This document shows, in pieces, positions 1 to 13,500 of a stretch of DNA of 60,000 bases. Position 1 is the first letter of the stretch, and each line of letters starts with the position of its first letter. Location: assembly GCA_949358305.1 (NCBI GenBank), contig OX442316.1, positions 4,156,001-4,216,000 of the forward strand, written 5' to 3'. Below the pieces are notes generated by a model that saw only the letters and a list, made by a program, of their open reading frames with translations, did not search any database and was not told the DNA's origin. Made by a program: the position numbers and the translations under genes. The DNA is from Strigamia acuminata (taxonomy: Eukaryota; Arthropoda; Chilopoda; Geophilomorpha; Linotaeniidae).

Positions 1-1904
1 CCGGTCGAATCGGGACCAAAAAAAATTTTTTTTTTTTTTTGTTTCGATAATGAGGCGTGATATTTGTGCAGTGGATTGCGTCATCAATATGTATTTTTCA
101 GCGTTTGCGATGGTCGATGGAGGCGCCTGCGCGCTCCATCACCTGTTGTCGACCCCGAGGACAATGGAAAGATAGGCGCGGCAGGTATTGTGTAGGTTCC
201 GCGCCAAGAGCTCGCTCGATGGTGTATCGAAGAGAGAATGAGTCAGCGTTGTTGACCAATGATATTGATTATGTATGAAGTGAGAAAATTGAGCCCGGGT
301 CAGCGGCAATGGGGATGACGAGTGAATGGAACCAAATTGAAGCAGTTAAGAAAGAGATTTTGGGAGAGAGAGATGGCAAGGGGGAAAGAAACGTAAATAA
401 TTCAGGGAAATTGTTTGCGGGGACGTGACGAGCGAGTTTTATTGTGGGGGGAATTAATGCAAAACGTTTGCGTTGATTGCGAGTGGAGGTTCGCTCGCTC
501 GGTGTGCAATATTATTAGGAAGGGGGAGAGAAAAGTAGCAGTAAAAACATGATTGACGAGTCAATAATCTTAAACTCATTTACAATGTTTGACCATGGGA
601 ACAACTCGCAAATGACACTCGGCATTTGACCTTCACTATGCACACACACTGCTCGTTACGAGCGGAGCCGTCTCTCTCACGCACCTGCTCAATGGAGAAA
701 CGATAAAATGCTGCTGAGGGGAAATTATAGAAATTTTCCTCAAATAGATGGAAAGGATACAAAAAATTATTTCTAACGTTTCCTTAGTTTTTTTTTTTTA
801 GTGTATATAATTTTTTTTTTTTTTTTAATGTATTCTAAACCACCAAATGTGGTAATGACGTCATCAACCAGGCGCCGCATTTTATTACCGGGGCGACGAC
901 TGGTGATCACCCTCCAGCAAAATCGGAATCCAATTTACACCTGATGACATTCGTCGCACCCTCTTGACACCCCCCCGAATTCTCCCTTCGAAAATCCTCT
1001 CTGTGTTAATCCTATGGGAGAAAAAATTAAACAAAATGGAGAAATATCAATAAATGAATTAAAATTTAAATAAAAAAATTTTTTTTAAAAAAAAAAATTT
1101 TTCTTAAGTGAGCGTGTGCCACGTATTAAGAAAATAAAGAAAAACAACACCCATTGGGAATATGGAAGCAGTTGAGCATAAAATTCGCTCGACACCGCTC
1201 ACGCGCAACTAATGGAGCCGTGTGATGATGAGTTTAGAGGTGGAGGTGGGCTGGGGGGGCTGGTGAGAGAGAGAGAGAAAAAAAGAGAAGGATCTGCAGC
1301 AGGTGAAGAGGCGGGATGATTTATGGCGTCGCCGTTCATCCGGAACAACAGCTCTGTAGCACAATTAACAAATACTCCCTCCCAATCGGTCTCCGTTTCC
1401 TGGCACCGTTGAGGTCAGCCCGTGTGGCGAAGAGGGTGCATTATGGTACCCGCCATCTTTGTGATGCTAAACGTCCGTATCCTGACAATTCATCACGCGA
1501 AGGGGGAAATAATAGAAACTAGCATGGAAAATAGGGTTTCCGGTGTTTATGTTACTTTTTATTTCTCGCTTTTGACGTCACGTGTCCAATCATGTGCAGC
1601 AGAGGCTAGTGCAGGTGCCTCGCTTTTCCGTTTTTCCACCTGTTTGCGTTTGGAGGAAAGAAACAATTGAATTTGAACACGCAATGTGAAAGGAAAAACA
1701 ATTTGCGAGAAATTTGCATGTTGGTTTGGCTCGTTTTTTTTTTTTTTAATATGAAAAAATTTGTTTGAGGGGAATTATTGGTTTTTGGTTGGAAATTCGA
1801 GATAAATTAATATTTTTTGGACGTATTTTTCTTGGTAAAGTCTTCTTGTTCGATGCTATGGAAACGAGAGCACAATTTTGGTCTTTTTTGATGCCAGATC
1901 GTTT
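1..1904. other. Intergenic DNA without a recognisable gene
   Basis: Poly-A and poly-T tracts alternate with CpG-containing stretches. Open frames here are short, often lack an ATG, and match nothing I recognise. The stretch around 840-960 contains a CRE-like TGACGTCA. It could be upstream sequence of a gene lying outside the window. Confidence 0.5.
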
Positions 1905-2280
1905 TAAAATTCAATTTACGCGTAAACGTTTAATCGAGGTCCATTTTAGAGCCAAAAAAATGTAAAAATTTACAAAATTCAATTTTATTGATGACAAAAT
2001 GCGTTTTTTGTGTGAAAAGACCCAAAATCCAATTTTATGCGTAAACGTTTAACCGAGGTCCATTTTAGAGCCAAATAAATGTAAAAATTCACAAAATTCC
2101 ATTTTATTGATGACAAAATGCGTTTTTTGTGTGAAAAGACCCAAAATCCAATTTTATGCGTAAACGTTTAACCGAGGTCCATTTTAGAGCCAAATAAATG
2201 TAAAAATTCACAAAATTCCATTTTAATGATGACAAAATGCGTTTTTGGTGTGAAAAGACCCAAAATCCAATTTTGAGGCA
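1905..2280. repeat. Tandem repeat, 119-bp unit, about 3 copies
   Basis: The motif GTAAACGTTTAA recurs at 1922, 2041 and 2160, giving a 119-bp period. The second and third copies are nearly identical and the first is more diverged. Each copy includes CCATTTTAGAGCC and ATGACAAAATGCG. Open frames in both directions through it are products of the repeat and not genes. Confidence 0.9.
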
Positions 2281-4615
2281 TAAAAACCTCCAAACCAAGT
2301 TAGTTTTCGACATTTTTCGCCAAAAGAAAAAAAATAAAAACATTAATTTTTTGGTTCTTTTCGTCTATTCTTAGCGCCGTAGCTTGGAAAACCGAACGTT
2401 ATCATTGACCTCCCAAGACATACATAACAATCAAGCGATAGATAAACCGCTAGATAAACTAATAGACCTACATAATAAAAAGCGAGGTAGCTCGTACACA
2501 TTTGAAACATATAAACACGTATCTGGGTATATATCTATAGATTAGAATTGAAGCGAATTTCACATTTAATTCCACCTTTTTTCCCCTTCTTGGTCGAAAA
2601 TTGCCTTTTTTTACTCAAATCTTCACTTCCTAAAGGATGCTCTGATTATGGAATGAGTTTCCGTTGCAATTCTTATCTTGATTATTATATATATATGAAT
2701 TTTTTTATTTTAATCTAGAATTTTATTTCAAACGGATGTTTCGCCCACCCTTTCAGACTAAAAGAAAAAAAAATGCATTTAATATGCTGTTTTAGTGTTT
2801 AATAGCATGATAATGGGGTACACCTAATAGGAATTAGGTTTTTATAATGAAAAATTTGAATTAATTAGAAATTATTTATTGCAGAAATACATGTTTTGCT
2901 TTTAAGCTTTGATCTTTGAAATGACTCACATCTGGTTCCAAGAAATTAAAAAAATAATAATTTTTTTTTTGTAAATTAAAAAATAAAATAAAATTTTTTT
3001 AAATCAGGTCTGTTATTGTTGTATCAATCTTAATTTAATTTCTGATGGCCTGTTTCCTTAAATGTTAAAAAACGGACCCTAGAGGGAAACATAAATTAAA
3101 GTTGGGATTTTTCTTTCTGTTTTGGTTTATATATCATATATAATGAGACGGTTTTGTGGTCCTAGTTTGAGATTTAATTAATCGGAGTTTTGTTCGAATT
3201 TATTGCGGATTTGACAATATTTGCGGTTGCATTTTGCACGTGTTTTCCTCGTCGCGTCGAGCGGAATGCAATCGGGACGGCGTTTTGTATTTAAAAACTC
3301 ATTTCACAACGAGGGTAAACCACGTTTTTGTTGGAGGCGACAAGGGGAACGATATCACGCGACAACACAATGCAATACAATGGGGAAAAATGGGCACGGA
3401 TGTTCGGTTGCGTCAAGCGGGATGATGTTTTCACGTTTCGGAACGGATCGAAGTGATTTTGACGAATTTCCGCAGAAATTAATTTTTGTTGCCCCTTTTG
3501 GCGGCGGAATTTTGGATTAATTAGGCATTTTAGGGATTAAAAATTAATTTTGACGTGTAAGACTCACTAGGGATCGCCTCAATACGAGTTAATGGCGTCG
3601 AGTGTTATCGTTGGATTTGAAACAAGTGAAAGAACGAGTTTTGATCCCGATCGAAAACCGACGATGCGTGTAGCAAGAGTATTGTTTATTCATCAACGAT
3701 TGTGGCGAAAATGAATGCAATCCGAGACGGATTTTAAACAAAAACGACAATAGCGTTTGGTTTTGGATCCGTTTTGGGTTTTAAAAGCAAAATTGAATGA
3801 CGGAATCGTGCAAACGTGCAACGGACCGAATTTGATTTTCGCTTTGCATTTCGGGTTTTCCCATCACAATAATTACTCAATTAATTCCATTGTGAGGTTT
3901 CCATCGTTTGATTCATTTCCCGAAGATTTCTTTGTGCGTTACTTAACTTTTGCTTATGAAAAATGAGAATGTTATATAAAGCTATCTAAAAACTCGATAA
4001 AGCATTGATTGCATCCTCGAATGGTTTCATAAAAAGCGCATTTTAATGATACTGCCTCGGTAATGGTTGAACGAAGTGGATAATTTGTGCTGGAAATTGA
4101 CCATGAATATATTTTCCAAGACCTGTAATAAACAAATTAAAAAGTAATTGAATAAAATAATTAGAAATGGTGTTATCAGGAAAATATAATCGTGCAAATG
4201 TCTTGAATATTGGACACTTTAAAATGTGTTTTTTTATTGAATTTGGGTGGATTTTGTGGTGGTGTTTGGTCATCAGTTAACCTTGAGTTGCTGGAGTTGC
4301 TGGGGACATTTTAAATTGTTTTCCTATTAGTCTAACATGGAGTTGTTGCTGCTAAACTTTTGTAAGGAAATTTGTAATAAGGAAATTCCTTTGTTTGAAT
4401 AAAATAATTTGCATGTTTTCAATGGATGTATTTTGTTGGGATTGTGTTCCTGGTTTGCATGATCAGGATTTCTTATATTTGAGTTTAAAATATTTTGTTT
4501 GAACAACTAAAACCAGTTGGAAATCAGTCTGATTATTAAATGGCGGGTATACAGTAAATGTACAAGGGGGTGGGCATTTTGGTTCAATTTTTCACATGCA
4601 AAAATTGGATGGATT
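2281..4615. other. Intergenic DNA without a recognisable gene
   Basis: AT-rich sequence with a somewhat more CpG-containing part at about 3220-3960. Open frames there begin at non-ATG codons or overlap each other in several frames, and none resembles a known domain. A distant exon or regulatory DNA is possible but unsupported. Confidence 0.5.
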
Positions 4616-4619
4616 TGGT

Positions 4620-5397
4620 AAAAAAAATTAATGTTTTAGCTCAAAAATTAATGTTTTAGCTCAAAAATTCATGTTTAAGGTTAAAAATGGCATGTTTAAC
4701 GTCAAATATTGCACGTTTAAGGTCAAAAATGGCATGTTTAACATCAAATATTGCACGTTTAAGTTCAAAAATTGCATGTTTAAGTTCAAAAATTGCATGT
4801 TTCAGGTAAAAAACTGCATGTTTCAGGTAAAAAATTGCATGTTTCAGGTAAACAATTGCATGTTTAAGGTAAAAAATTGCATTTTTAGCTTAAAAAGGAT
4901 TAGTTTAGCCTTAAAAATGATTGTTTTTAGCCTTAAAAATGATTGTTTTTAGCCTAAAAATGATTGTTTTTAGCCTAAAAATGATTGTTTTTAGCCTAAA
5001 AATGATTGTTTTTAGCTTAAAAATGATTGTTTTTAGCTTAAAAATGATTGTTTTTAGCTTAAAAATGATTGCTTTAGCTTAAAAATGATTGTTTTTAGCC
5101 TAAAAATGATTGTTTTTAGCCTAAAAATGATTGTTTTTAGCCTAAAAATGATTGTTTTTAGCTTAAAAATGATTGTTTTTAGCTTAAAAATGATTGTTTT
5201 TAGCTTAAAAATGATTGTTTTTAGCTTAAAAATGATTGTTTTTAGCTTAAAAATGATTGTTTTTAGCTTAAAAATGATTGTTTTTAGCTTAAAAATGATT
5301 GTTTTTAGCTTGAAAATATTGTTTTAAACTTAAAAATGATTGTTTTTAGTTTAAAAATGATTGTTTTCAGCTTAAAAATGATTGTTTTAGCCTTTAG
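4620..5397. repeat. A/T-tract minisatellite, 20-bp then 21-bp units
   Basis: The left part (to about 4885) is an irregular array of about 20 bp with the core ATTGCATGTTT. The right part is a much more homogeneous 21-bp array (core AAAAATGATTGTTTTTAG) of more than 20 copies. Most variation in the right part is a C/T switch just after TTTTTAG. Because 21 is a multiple of three, the array stays open in one frame and predicts a fake repeated heptapeptide protein. Confidence 0.95.
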
Positions 5398-7162
5398 TGG
5401 TCTTAAATATGAAATTTTTCCGTTGCTCAAGACTGTGTCATACCATGGATCCGCAGCTGCTTACAGTTCCTGTTTTTGCAGCTTTTGATGAAGAATTTTA
5501 TCCGTTTTTAGTGTCTCACACAAAAAAACAGCAAAAGCATAAACATTGAATGCACCTAACGAAATTAATTTGTTTTGTGCTTTGATTTGATGATATGTCA
5601 GTTTTTAATACCAAGATCATGAGCTATGGTGTTTAATAAACTCTCTTTTAGTGTTTTATTTCATCAGTAAACTGATTAAAAATGATAATTGAAAATATAA
5701 AACGGCACGACTGAAAGAACAGAAAGCAGGAGGAGAGAAATGATTAAACAATCTTTGATACATTAATTGTTCAGCCTGCAGGGATTTGACGTTTTGACGA
5801 CTTTTATCGTTTCGATGATGAAACTGTATGGCGCCAAAAACCAGTAAATCAGGCAGAGGATATAATTAATGATTCACACCACAGATGTGGAGAGTACATT
5901 CATTTGATGACTATCAGCCACAATAAAAACAATTAACGCTTTCTTCCTTCCTCCTGTAAACTTATTAAATGACGATAACCCTTTACAATATTGTTTCACT
6001 TGCTGGTTTTCACACTGTTGTAGTAATTTTGTAACAATTTTATTTTGATTTAAATCTAAATTGATGTGCTGACTTTGTCGTTGATTTATTGTCGAGGATT
6101 GCAGATGGTGGCTCAATGGAAAGCGTTTTTAATAGGAGTCTATAATGGCGCCACCTAGTGGTCAGAAAGTAAACCTTTTTACTTATTATTTCTTGAGTTT
6201 TGATTTCATGATGGAATGACCGTGTTGCGAAACTGGGCTGCCGTCTGTTATGAATCGTAATGAAACACAGAAGTTTTGTTGAATGGCCCTAGATGGCGCC
6301 AGCATTTTCGGCGCAATATTCAAAGCGATTTTTTTTCCTATCCATTTTTTTTGCTGAAAACTTCTGATTTTGTTTATATCATGCTGAACCTTAACTCAGG
6401 TGTAATTTTAAGTCATTGGTCATTCATTTAATTAATTATGCTAAATGAAAATTTTCTGCCCCTTAAAACTCTAGCAAAACTATTATGCTGGCTTTGCTGC
6501 CTAAGAACAGCTTTTCGCATTTACCAGTAGTGTTTAAACCAACCACTAGTTGGTAAAATAAAATATATTTTTTCACTGTTCATAACTAGCGCCCTCTATA
6601 AAATTAGTTGCGAACTTTCAAAAATCGAAACGGCGCTTTAACTAATTGACCTGAAACTTGTCCTTAACTCTGTAATGCCTTATACCAGAACGGCACATTT
6701 TACTCTTATTTCTTTATGTTGATGTGTTTGAATGCACTAAAACATATTGAGAACAGCGTATCTTGTTTTTACTTGTTTTATTACATCATTGCGTAGTGAA
6801 TCATTAAGGAGTCAAACGAGTAACACTCGGTTGAAAATAAAAAAGTATACTTTATTATGCCGAGATAAAAAAAACCTCGGTTCAAAACGTTTTTCAAATG
6901 TTCATTTTACTTCTCCAGGTTTAAACGCTGCTTTTTCCCCCGATTTTGTGTCATTTTTTCGAGTTTTTGTACCACATGAGGATGTTCAGTGGTATGTTCT
7001 GTGCTTGGATTGTATTGGATGGAATTGGATATTGTTGGATGGAATTGAACACGAGGCAGTCGTTGTATGAATATTTGCATGAATGTACTTTATTTGCATA
7101 AAAGTACAGGTGGCGCTGTACGCGATCTCGTAATGTCACGACGTGCATGACGTGCGTCACAA
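5398..7162. other. Intergenic DNA with several GGCGCC/AGATGGCGC motifs
   Basis: No gene seen. The stretch holds several CTCF-like cores: ATGGCGCCACCTAGTGG at about 6145, AGATGGCGCC at about 6290 and AGCGCCCTCTATA at about 6588. The part next to the retroelement (7000-7060) has short GGATGGAATTG repeats. Confidence 0.5.
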
Positions 7163-9360
7163 TTGAACAATGAAAGGAATGTACAGAATTGGAGTGCGAA
7201 ACACTCCATTCAGAAGAAAGTATTGCTGCTCCATTTAGCCGGTCCAGATGTCCAGGCCATCTTCGAGACATTTGGGAAGAAGGATAAAGGAAGTTATGCA
7301 ACAGTGTCTGCAGCGCTGAGTTTGTATTTTAGTCCTAGAAAAAAACTTGAGATTTGAAAGATACTTATTCAGGCAATTGACATAGGAATTGGCAGAGTCA
7401 ATGGATGCGTCTGTGACAAGGTTAAACGCAGTTGTAAAAAATTGTGAATTTGCAGAATTGGAGGAGGACATGATAGTTGACCTGGAGAAAGGCAAGGATA
7501 AGGCTTTGAGAAGACAATTACTGCGAGAGGAGAATTTAACTTTGAAATTGTTGTTGACACTCGCACGAGCTACCGAGGCAAGTGAAAGCCAGGCGATTAG
7601 GATGGAAAAGGACAACGTGGGAAAAACCAAGGAGGAAATTGTAAGCCAGATTTCGATCGGAAAGGGGGATTTCCGAGGTCGTAGAAATAGGAGATCACGC
7701 GGAAATTTTCGAGGATGTAACAGACCGAGTCGGAAAGATGACGAGCAGCAAAATAAGACACGAGACATGCGAGAATGTTATCGATGTGGATAAGCGGTCA
7801 GACCGTTCCACATTAGGAAACAGGTCAATGCAGAATTTGGATAGTCTTTTAGAACAAGACATCATCGAGCCCGTAAGTGGTCCTTCAGAATGGGTGTCTC
7901 CTATGGTACCAGTCAGCAAGCCGGACGGGTCTGTCTGAATATGTTGGGATATGCGAGCTGTTAACGAAGCGGTGAAGAGATGCAGGCATCCGCTCCCAAC
8001 AATAGAGGAAGTTCTTGAGGATGAGGAGATAGACGGCGCCGAACTCATCACCAAGCTTGATTGCAGATGGGAATATCTGCAGATACCGTTAAAGGAAAAA
8101 TTCCGGAAGTTTAGTGTTTGTAACAAATAGAGGCTTATATCAGTACAAGCGGTTGTTTTTTGGCGTCGCCTCCGCTCCCGAAGAATACCAGCGGATAATC
8201 CAGACAATCTTAGAAGGTTGCAAAGGGGCGAAGAATATTCTCGATGACATCATTGTTCACGGGAAAACAGTGAGCGAACATGATAATAGGCTGAGTAAAG
8301 TTCTACATGTGTTGCAAGAAAACGCTTAACTTTAAAAAAGTGTTGCTTCGGCCTTAGTAAACTGAAATTCCTAGATCATGTGGTGTCAACAGAAGAGATT
8401 TCTGTCGCGGAACAAAAGGTGATTGCCGTGAAAAATGCATCTCCGCCAAAAAACGAGATTGAAGTGCGGAGCTTTTTGGGTTTAGTAAACTATTGTGCGT
8501 GCTATATCCCTAACTTTGCATCGATAGCAAAACCGTTGAGATCAATTGCAAGGAAGGACTCTGTGTTTGGGTGAGGCAAGGAACAGAACATCGCTTTTAA
8601 TGCATTCAAAGAAGCGTTGTGTGCGGCAGAGATGTTTGCATTTTTCAAGAAGGACGTTGAGACTCAGCTAATAGTAGATGCTTCGCCTGTTGGTCTCCGA
8701 ATCACTCCAAAGACAAAAAATAGAGCGAAAAACCAATTGCATTTGCCAGCAGGACCCTGTCCCAAGTCGAAAGGCGTTATTCGCAGACAGAAGAAGAAGC
8801 TTTGGCTGCAGTATAGGGATGCGAAAAGTTCCACATTTATTTGATTTGGATAAAATTTCAACTCATCACGGATTATAAAGCTCTCGAATTGATTTACTCC
8901 ATAAAATCGAAGCCGTTAGCTTGAATCGAGAGATGGGTACTGAGGTTGCAACCCCACGAACTCTTCATCCGTCATAACACATCTAATATAGTGGATGCAT
9001 TATCAAGATTGTTACCGGTGGACAAAGGAAAGACTGTAGTGGGGGACAGCGAGAAGTTTTGTGTTACGTAATGCGATTCAAAAAGCAATGACGTTGGGTA
9101 AAGTGGAGCGCGAATCGAAAGCAGACAGTGAAATTTGTACAGTCCATCGGTGTTTGGAAAAAGGAGAGGACTTTCCAAAAGAGTTGAATAGGTTTAACGC
9201 AGTCAAACACGAATTGACGACAATAAGCGGCGTATTGTTACGAGGGACAAGGATTGTCATTCCGAGAAGTCTCAGAACAAAGGTTGTGTTACTGGCCCAC
9301 CAAGGACACCAGGGTGTAGTTCGCACAAAGCAGAGGTTGCGAGAGAAAGTTGCAGTTTAT
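7163..9360 (+). mobile_element. Degraded Ty3/gypsy-type retrotransposon (gag-pol remnant)
   Basis: Frames in order along the plus strand resemble an LTR retrotransposon. A gag-like part (7163-7790) ends in a basic stretch and the first half of a CCHC zinc knuckle (CYRCG). Reverse transcriptase follows at about 7850-8560, with VPVSKPDGS, a degenerate active site reading LDDIIVHGK, and the downstream FLGLVNYC motif. An RNase H-like piece (IVDASPVGL, about 8655) and the H2C2 zinc-finger start of an integrase (HQGHQG, about 9300) come next. The frame breaks repeatedly at stops and frameshifts, a protease was not found, and the integrase core is missing, so the copy is dead. The gag style suggests the Mag/K02A2.6-like group, which is inference. 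Clear paired LTRs were not found. Confidence 0.85.
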
Positions 9361-10541
9361 TAGTTATTGGTTGATTACTAGCATTGTATAATAAGTTCAG
9401 GCCTGAGCGAAATATTTGTCAAACATAATCATTTAATATTTTATTATTTGTTATCATTGGTTGTGGGTATATATTTAAGAAAAAAAGGATGTTGTCGCGT
9501 TGTACAATCGTGCCACACAATTGCAGCACCTGTGTGTAATAGCTACCTGTGATAGGTGATGTGTCACCTGACAGCACTGAATAAACTCATTCATTCTCAG
9601 TAATCTCTGGAATCCCAGGAGATGGCGCTACCATCCGGGTTATGTCAGTTCTGGTCCTAACGTCACGGGTCGCGGTCAGGTTCGAATTTTTTCTCCTTGA
9701 ATTTACTGTATTATTTTGAAGAATCTTATTAAATACGAACAGTTTTTTGCAAATTTGTAATTGTTTTTGCTTTCTCTAGTCGAAAATTTTGTTCGTCATT
9801 AATAGAATAAAATAAAAACAACAAAAACAAGAAATAAAGTTACTTTCAATCGCTTTTTAAATATCACACCGAAATCGCTGGCGCCATCTCGGGCGACTCA
9901 TTTTAACTTACGAAGTTTATTACTACTCCGAAGGATGGCAGTCCAGTCAAGTCACTAAATATGCAGCAAATAAATTAGATCTGGTCTTTCTCTTTAATAC
10001 AAACAAACAAAAATATTCTAAAATATATTCAAGCTAAATCAACTTTGACAATCTTAGATTGTAAGAGAATTTTCAAAACTTGACAGCAATATTTTTCTCT
10101 TTATTCATGAAAAGTATTATTCTTACAATGCCCATTAATCTCCGCATAAATAGCATATAAATACTAAAGAAAAAATAAAATACAAAAGTTTCAGCAAATA
10201 CATTTTTATCAATAATAAAATTACAAAATTATAACAGACATAAAAGTTTATTTGTATATGTATATCATATATGTATATATATATATTATATAATTAATGA
10301 AATAATACTCTGTATATGTAAAAGATCTGCTTGGCACTGGTGATTATTAATCATTACACTGTACAAAAATGATAGTTGCAGGTCAAAACCATTCACCGTA
10401 GTTGCATTTAGTTAAGGCGAAGTAAAGTTATGTTCCAAAAAAGCAAAAACAGAATTACTATCATTCAGTTTTCAAGCTAAAGTGAAGCTATACTATCAAA
10501 CAATCATCCTACAAGCGATCTACTCGACACAAAGTCGGTAT
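9361..10541. other. Possible retroelement 3' region, then STOX 3' UTR
   Basis: 9361-9690 continues from the retroelement and contains AATAAACTCATTCATTCTCAG, which resembles an LTR polyadenylation region. No matching 5' copy was seen, so this is not proven. 9700-10541 is AT-rich. On the minus strand it should hold the 3' UTR of the STOX gene, with candidate AATAAA signals (minus) at 10247-10252 and 10100-10105. Confidence 0.45.
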
Positions 10542-13500
10542 TTACACAACTCCCAGTAGTTTAGTTTCTCCTTTTCCATCCTGTGCGCTCCACTTGTCAA
10601 ATTTCTCAACATTTTGTATTTTATTCTTTGCATCACACTCAGCAGCTGTATTTACTTCCACCAGAGTGTCAATACTTTGCATCGAAATGCCTTGCAGAAT
10701 CTTTTTAGCAGCCAAAGAACTAAATGCCACTTCAAATTCGGATCCAGATGTCGGACTGCTCGAAGACAGAGTTGTGGACTGTTGAGTTGGTGTTTTATCA
10801 AGTTCCAAATTATCTTTTTCATCTTTAGGACTCAGTTCATTGACGATTGTCGATTTGGGATTCGGATTGGCACTGGTAAAGACGGTGGAAGTGGTATTAT
10901 TCATCGGCGTAGTTGGTGCTAGTATTCGGTACGGAGCAACTCTGGTTGTCGGAGGAGATCCCAATGGTTTTGGATCGTCCTCAACTGCAGGCTTGGCAGG
11001 AACAGGAACAGGAACTACTTCTTTTTGTGGTAATTTGTTTGCATTCTTCTCTTTTTGACGCCTTTCGCTTAGCTTTGGCGTTAGTTGACGTTGGGCTATA
11101 CTGGAATTATTCTTTTTCTTGGGTGATTTTTCTAAAGTTGCTGTCGAGGAAAATGGCTTGGCAGCTCTTGCAGAAGACTTTGAATTACTGGGTGCAATGG
11201 ATATCTTGCTGGCAGAATGCTTTTCTCTGTCAGTGGAGTGTGATCGCGGTAGTTTCTCGGCTCGCTGACTCACATTGCCTGTCTTGGGCTGCAAACAAGA
11301 CGAAATGTGTCATTACAATTTTTATTAAATCAATTAAAAAAGATGTAGTATTCGTTATTATTATTTTTTTTAAAAAAAAATAGCAACCCTAATTTTAGTT
11401 TGTAAAATATGGTGTACACATTGCTTGTTATACCTGTTAGATTGGTAATCATCACAATCGCATGCACAAGGTAGTAGCAAATCATCCAAATTAATCATTG
11501 TACGTGAAAAATGTAACGCTGAATAATAGAAATCAGCCACTGGCACTTTCTATAAATCAATTGAAAAATTGAAATAATAAAACAAGGTAAAAAATATATA
11601 TTTTAACACTAATTGTGTAATAAAATACACCATATATTGAATATTGGAATTAGGGTTACTTATTAAGATTTAGTAATATTAAGATTTGCTTCTATTTCAT
11701 TAATATCTGTTCTTAGTGGCTCTAGTGCAGTAGTATTGCCTTGAAAATTATTTTATAACGTATAAATGCAAATTAGTTTACTGTGCACAGAAAAAAAACA
11801 AGAAAAGCTTGTAAATCCTCCAATTAGATCAACTCATACTCTCAATTCATCTGGGTCTGTTGTACTACTACAGTTCACTTCGATAACTTGATGCTAAATT
11901 CAAACAGTGCATTCCGATGATTCAAATTGTAAATTATTTATTTATCCATTTAATAATACGTATATCCTGTTGTTCATCCGTTATTAAACCTAACTAATAA
12001 GTTTTGATGTGGATCATCTTTGTTTCTACATCTTACAATAACAACACGGTGCGCAGAACGGAATGCGCAGTTTGAATTTAGCGAAAACCGTAGATGCTTA
12101 AGCCTAGTACTCATAACACCATTCCGTCCTTGGAATGGTAACAGGAATCAAAGTCTTAAGTTTCCTGCCAAGGGTGGTACTCATAAAAATATTGTTTAGA
12201 CTCTGAATCACTCTTGCAAGTGGAAACGAATTGTTTCTGGCCCCGATAGTGCACGGAAAAATTTAATTGTTTCAGACTCTGAATAAATTTTGTCTACCCA
12301 GAATTCCCTTGTTTTTTATCTAAAATTTGCAACTGGTCACAGCCGGTACAATTGAACACGTTGTTTGTTGAAGGTTAGTAGAATTATATTTTTGCCTGCA
12401 TTTCAGACAAAATAAATGCTTTTTTAATTGCAAAAAAACCAAAACAGATTTTAAAATTATTTAAGTCAGAAAAGTCGGACAAAGCTTCATTGCCATTACC
12501 AGCCATTTGCAAAACAAGCAACAATGACTCACACAGTTTAAGAGTACGGAAACTTTCTGTTGACAATTTCATGAGTACCACAAATTTATCAGACTCTGAA
12601 TAATAAGAGGATAAAACATTCCGCTTGAAATGGTGCTGTTGAAAAATTAAGACTGTAGAAATATTTAGACTCTGAAAGCGTATGAGTACTAGGCTTTAAT
12701 GTTGGTCTTTAGCTAGCAATTTAAAATATTAAATGTTAGTGTTTATCTGGCTGGCCTTAATTGGAGGATTTAGAGAACATTATTATTACTTTTAGTGAAT
12801 TTGTAGAAACAGTTTTGTCTTTCAATCCTCTATTCTCTAAGGTTTGAGTAGCTTGGGATTGGTAATGTACACAGGATAAATTTGTCCATTCTGGAGGTGG
12901 AAATTGAGCGGAGAAAGTGGCCAATTCGACTGGCGATTTTCTTCCTTTTCTTCTGTTTGAGCTGCTCCGGCGAAACAAGCGTTGGAAGACAGACACCTTT
13001 TCTCCTACGAAGAAACAAAAAAAAACAAATTAATTCACTGAGAATTTTCACTGCCAAAACGGATTGTGCACCCTACAGACAAATGATAGAGTGCAATTAG
13101 AAAATGCATGACGAAATGAGCTTTAAAAAATATCCAAATGGTTGCATGCCATGGGCAGGCAGCGAGGAATGCAGTGGAACCTGCTGCTCATCACCACCAA
13201 ACATAAAATAGATTTTTTAATTTTGTCATTTTTTTTCTCTCTCTTGTTTTAAGTTCAAATCAATTTATCTTATCTTTTTCAACCTGGGGCTAATTTAAAA
13301 TTTAAAATTTAAAATTTAAAAAACTACACAGCCATAATTTGCTGCTGCACTTAACTCAAGAGGGTTTCTGTGCATTTTTATTTTACGATTTCTCTGCGCA
13401 TAAATTTTTTAAAATATATTATAATAATTTTTTAATAAAAGGGCTATTATGATGCGTGACATCACTTCCCATGGCCTCTACTTGCAGATCTTTTTCTGCA

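Noticed and set aside
3221-3520. A 99-codon open frame with overlapping second frame
   Set aside because: Two frames are open over the same DNA, there is no domain, and codon use looks random.
4886-5330. A long repeated-peptide open frame
   Set aside because: The 21-bp satellite unit is a multiple of three, so any stop-free frame stays open. There is no codon bias, no non-repeat part and no domain.
13290-13322. Short AATTTAAA repeats
   Set aside because: Simple low-complexity sequence of about 30 bp; nothing further can be read from it.
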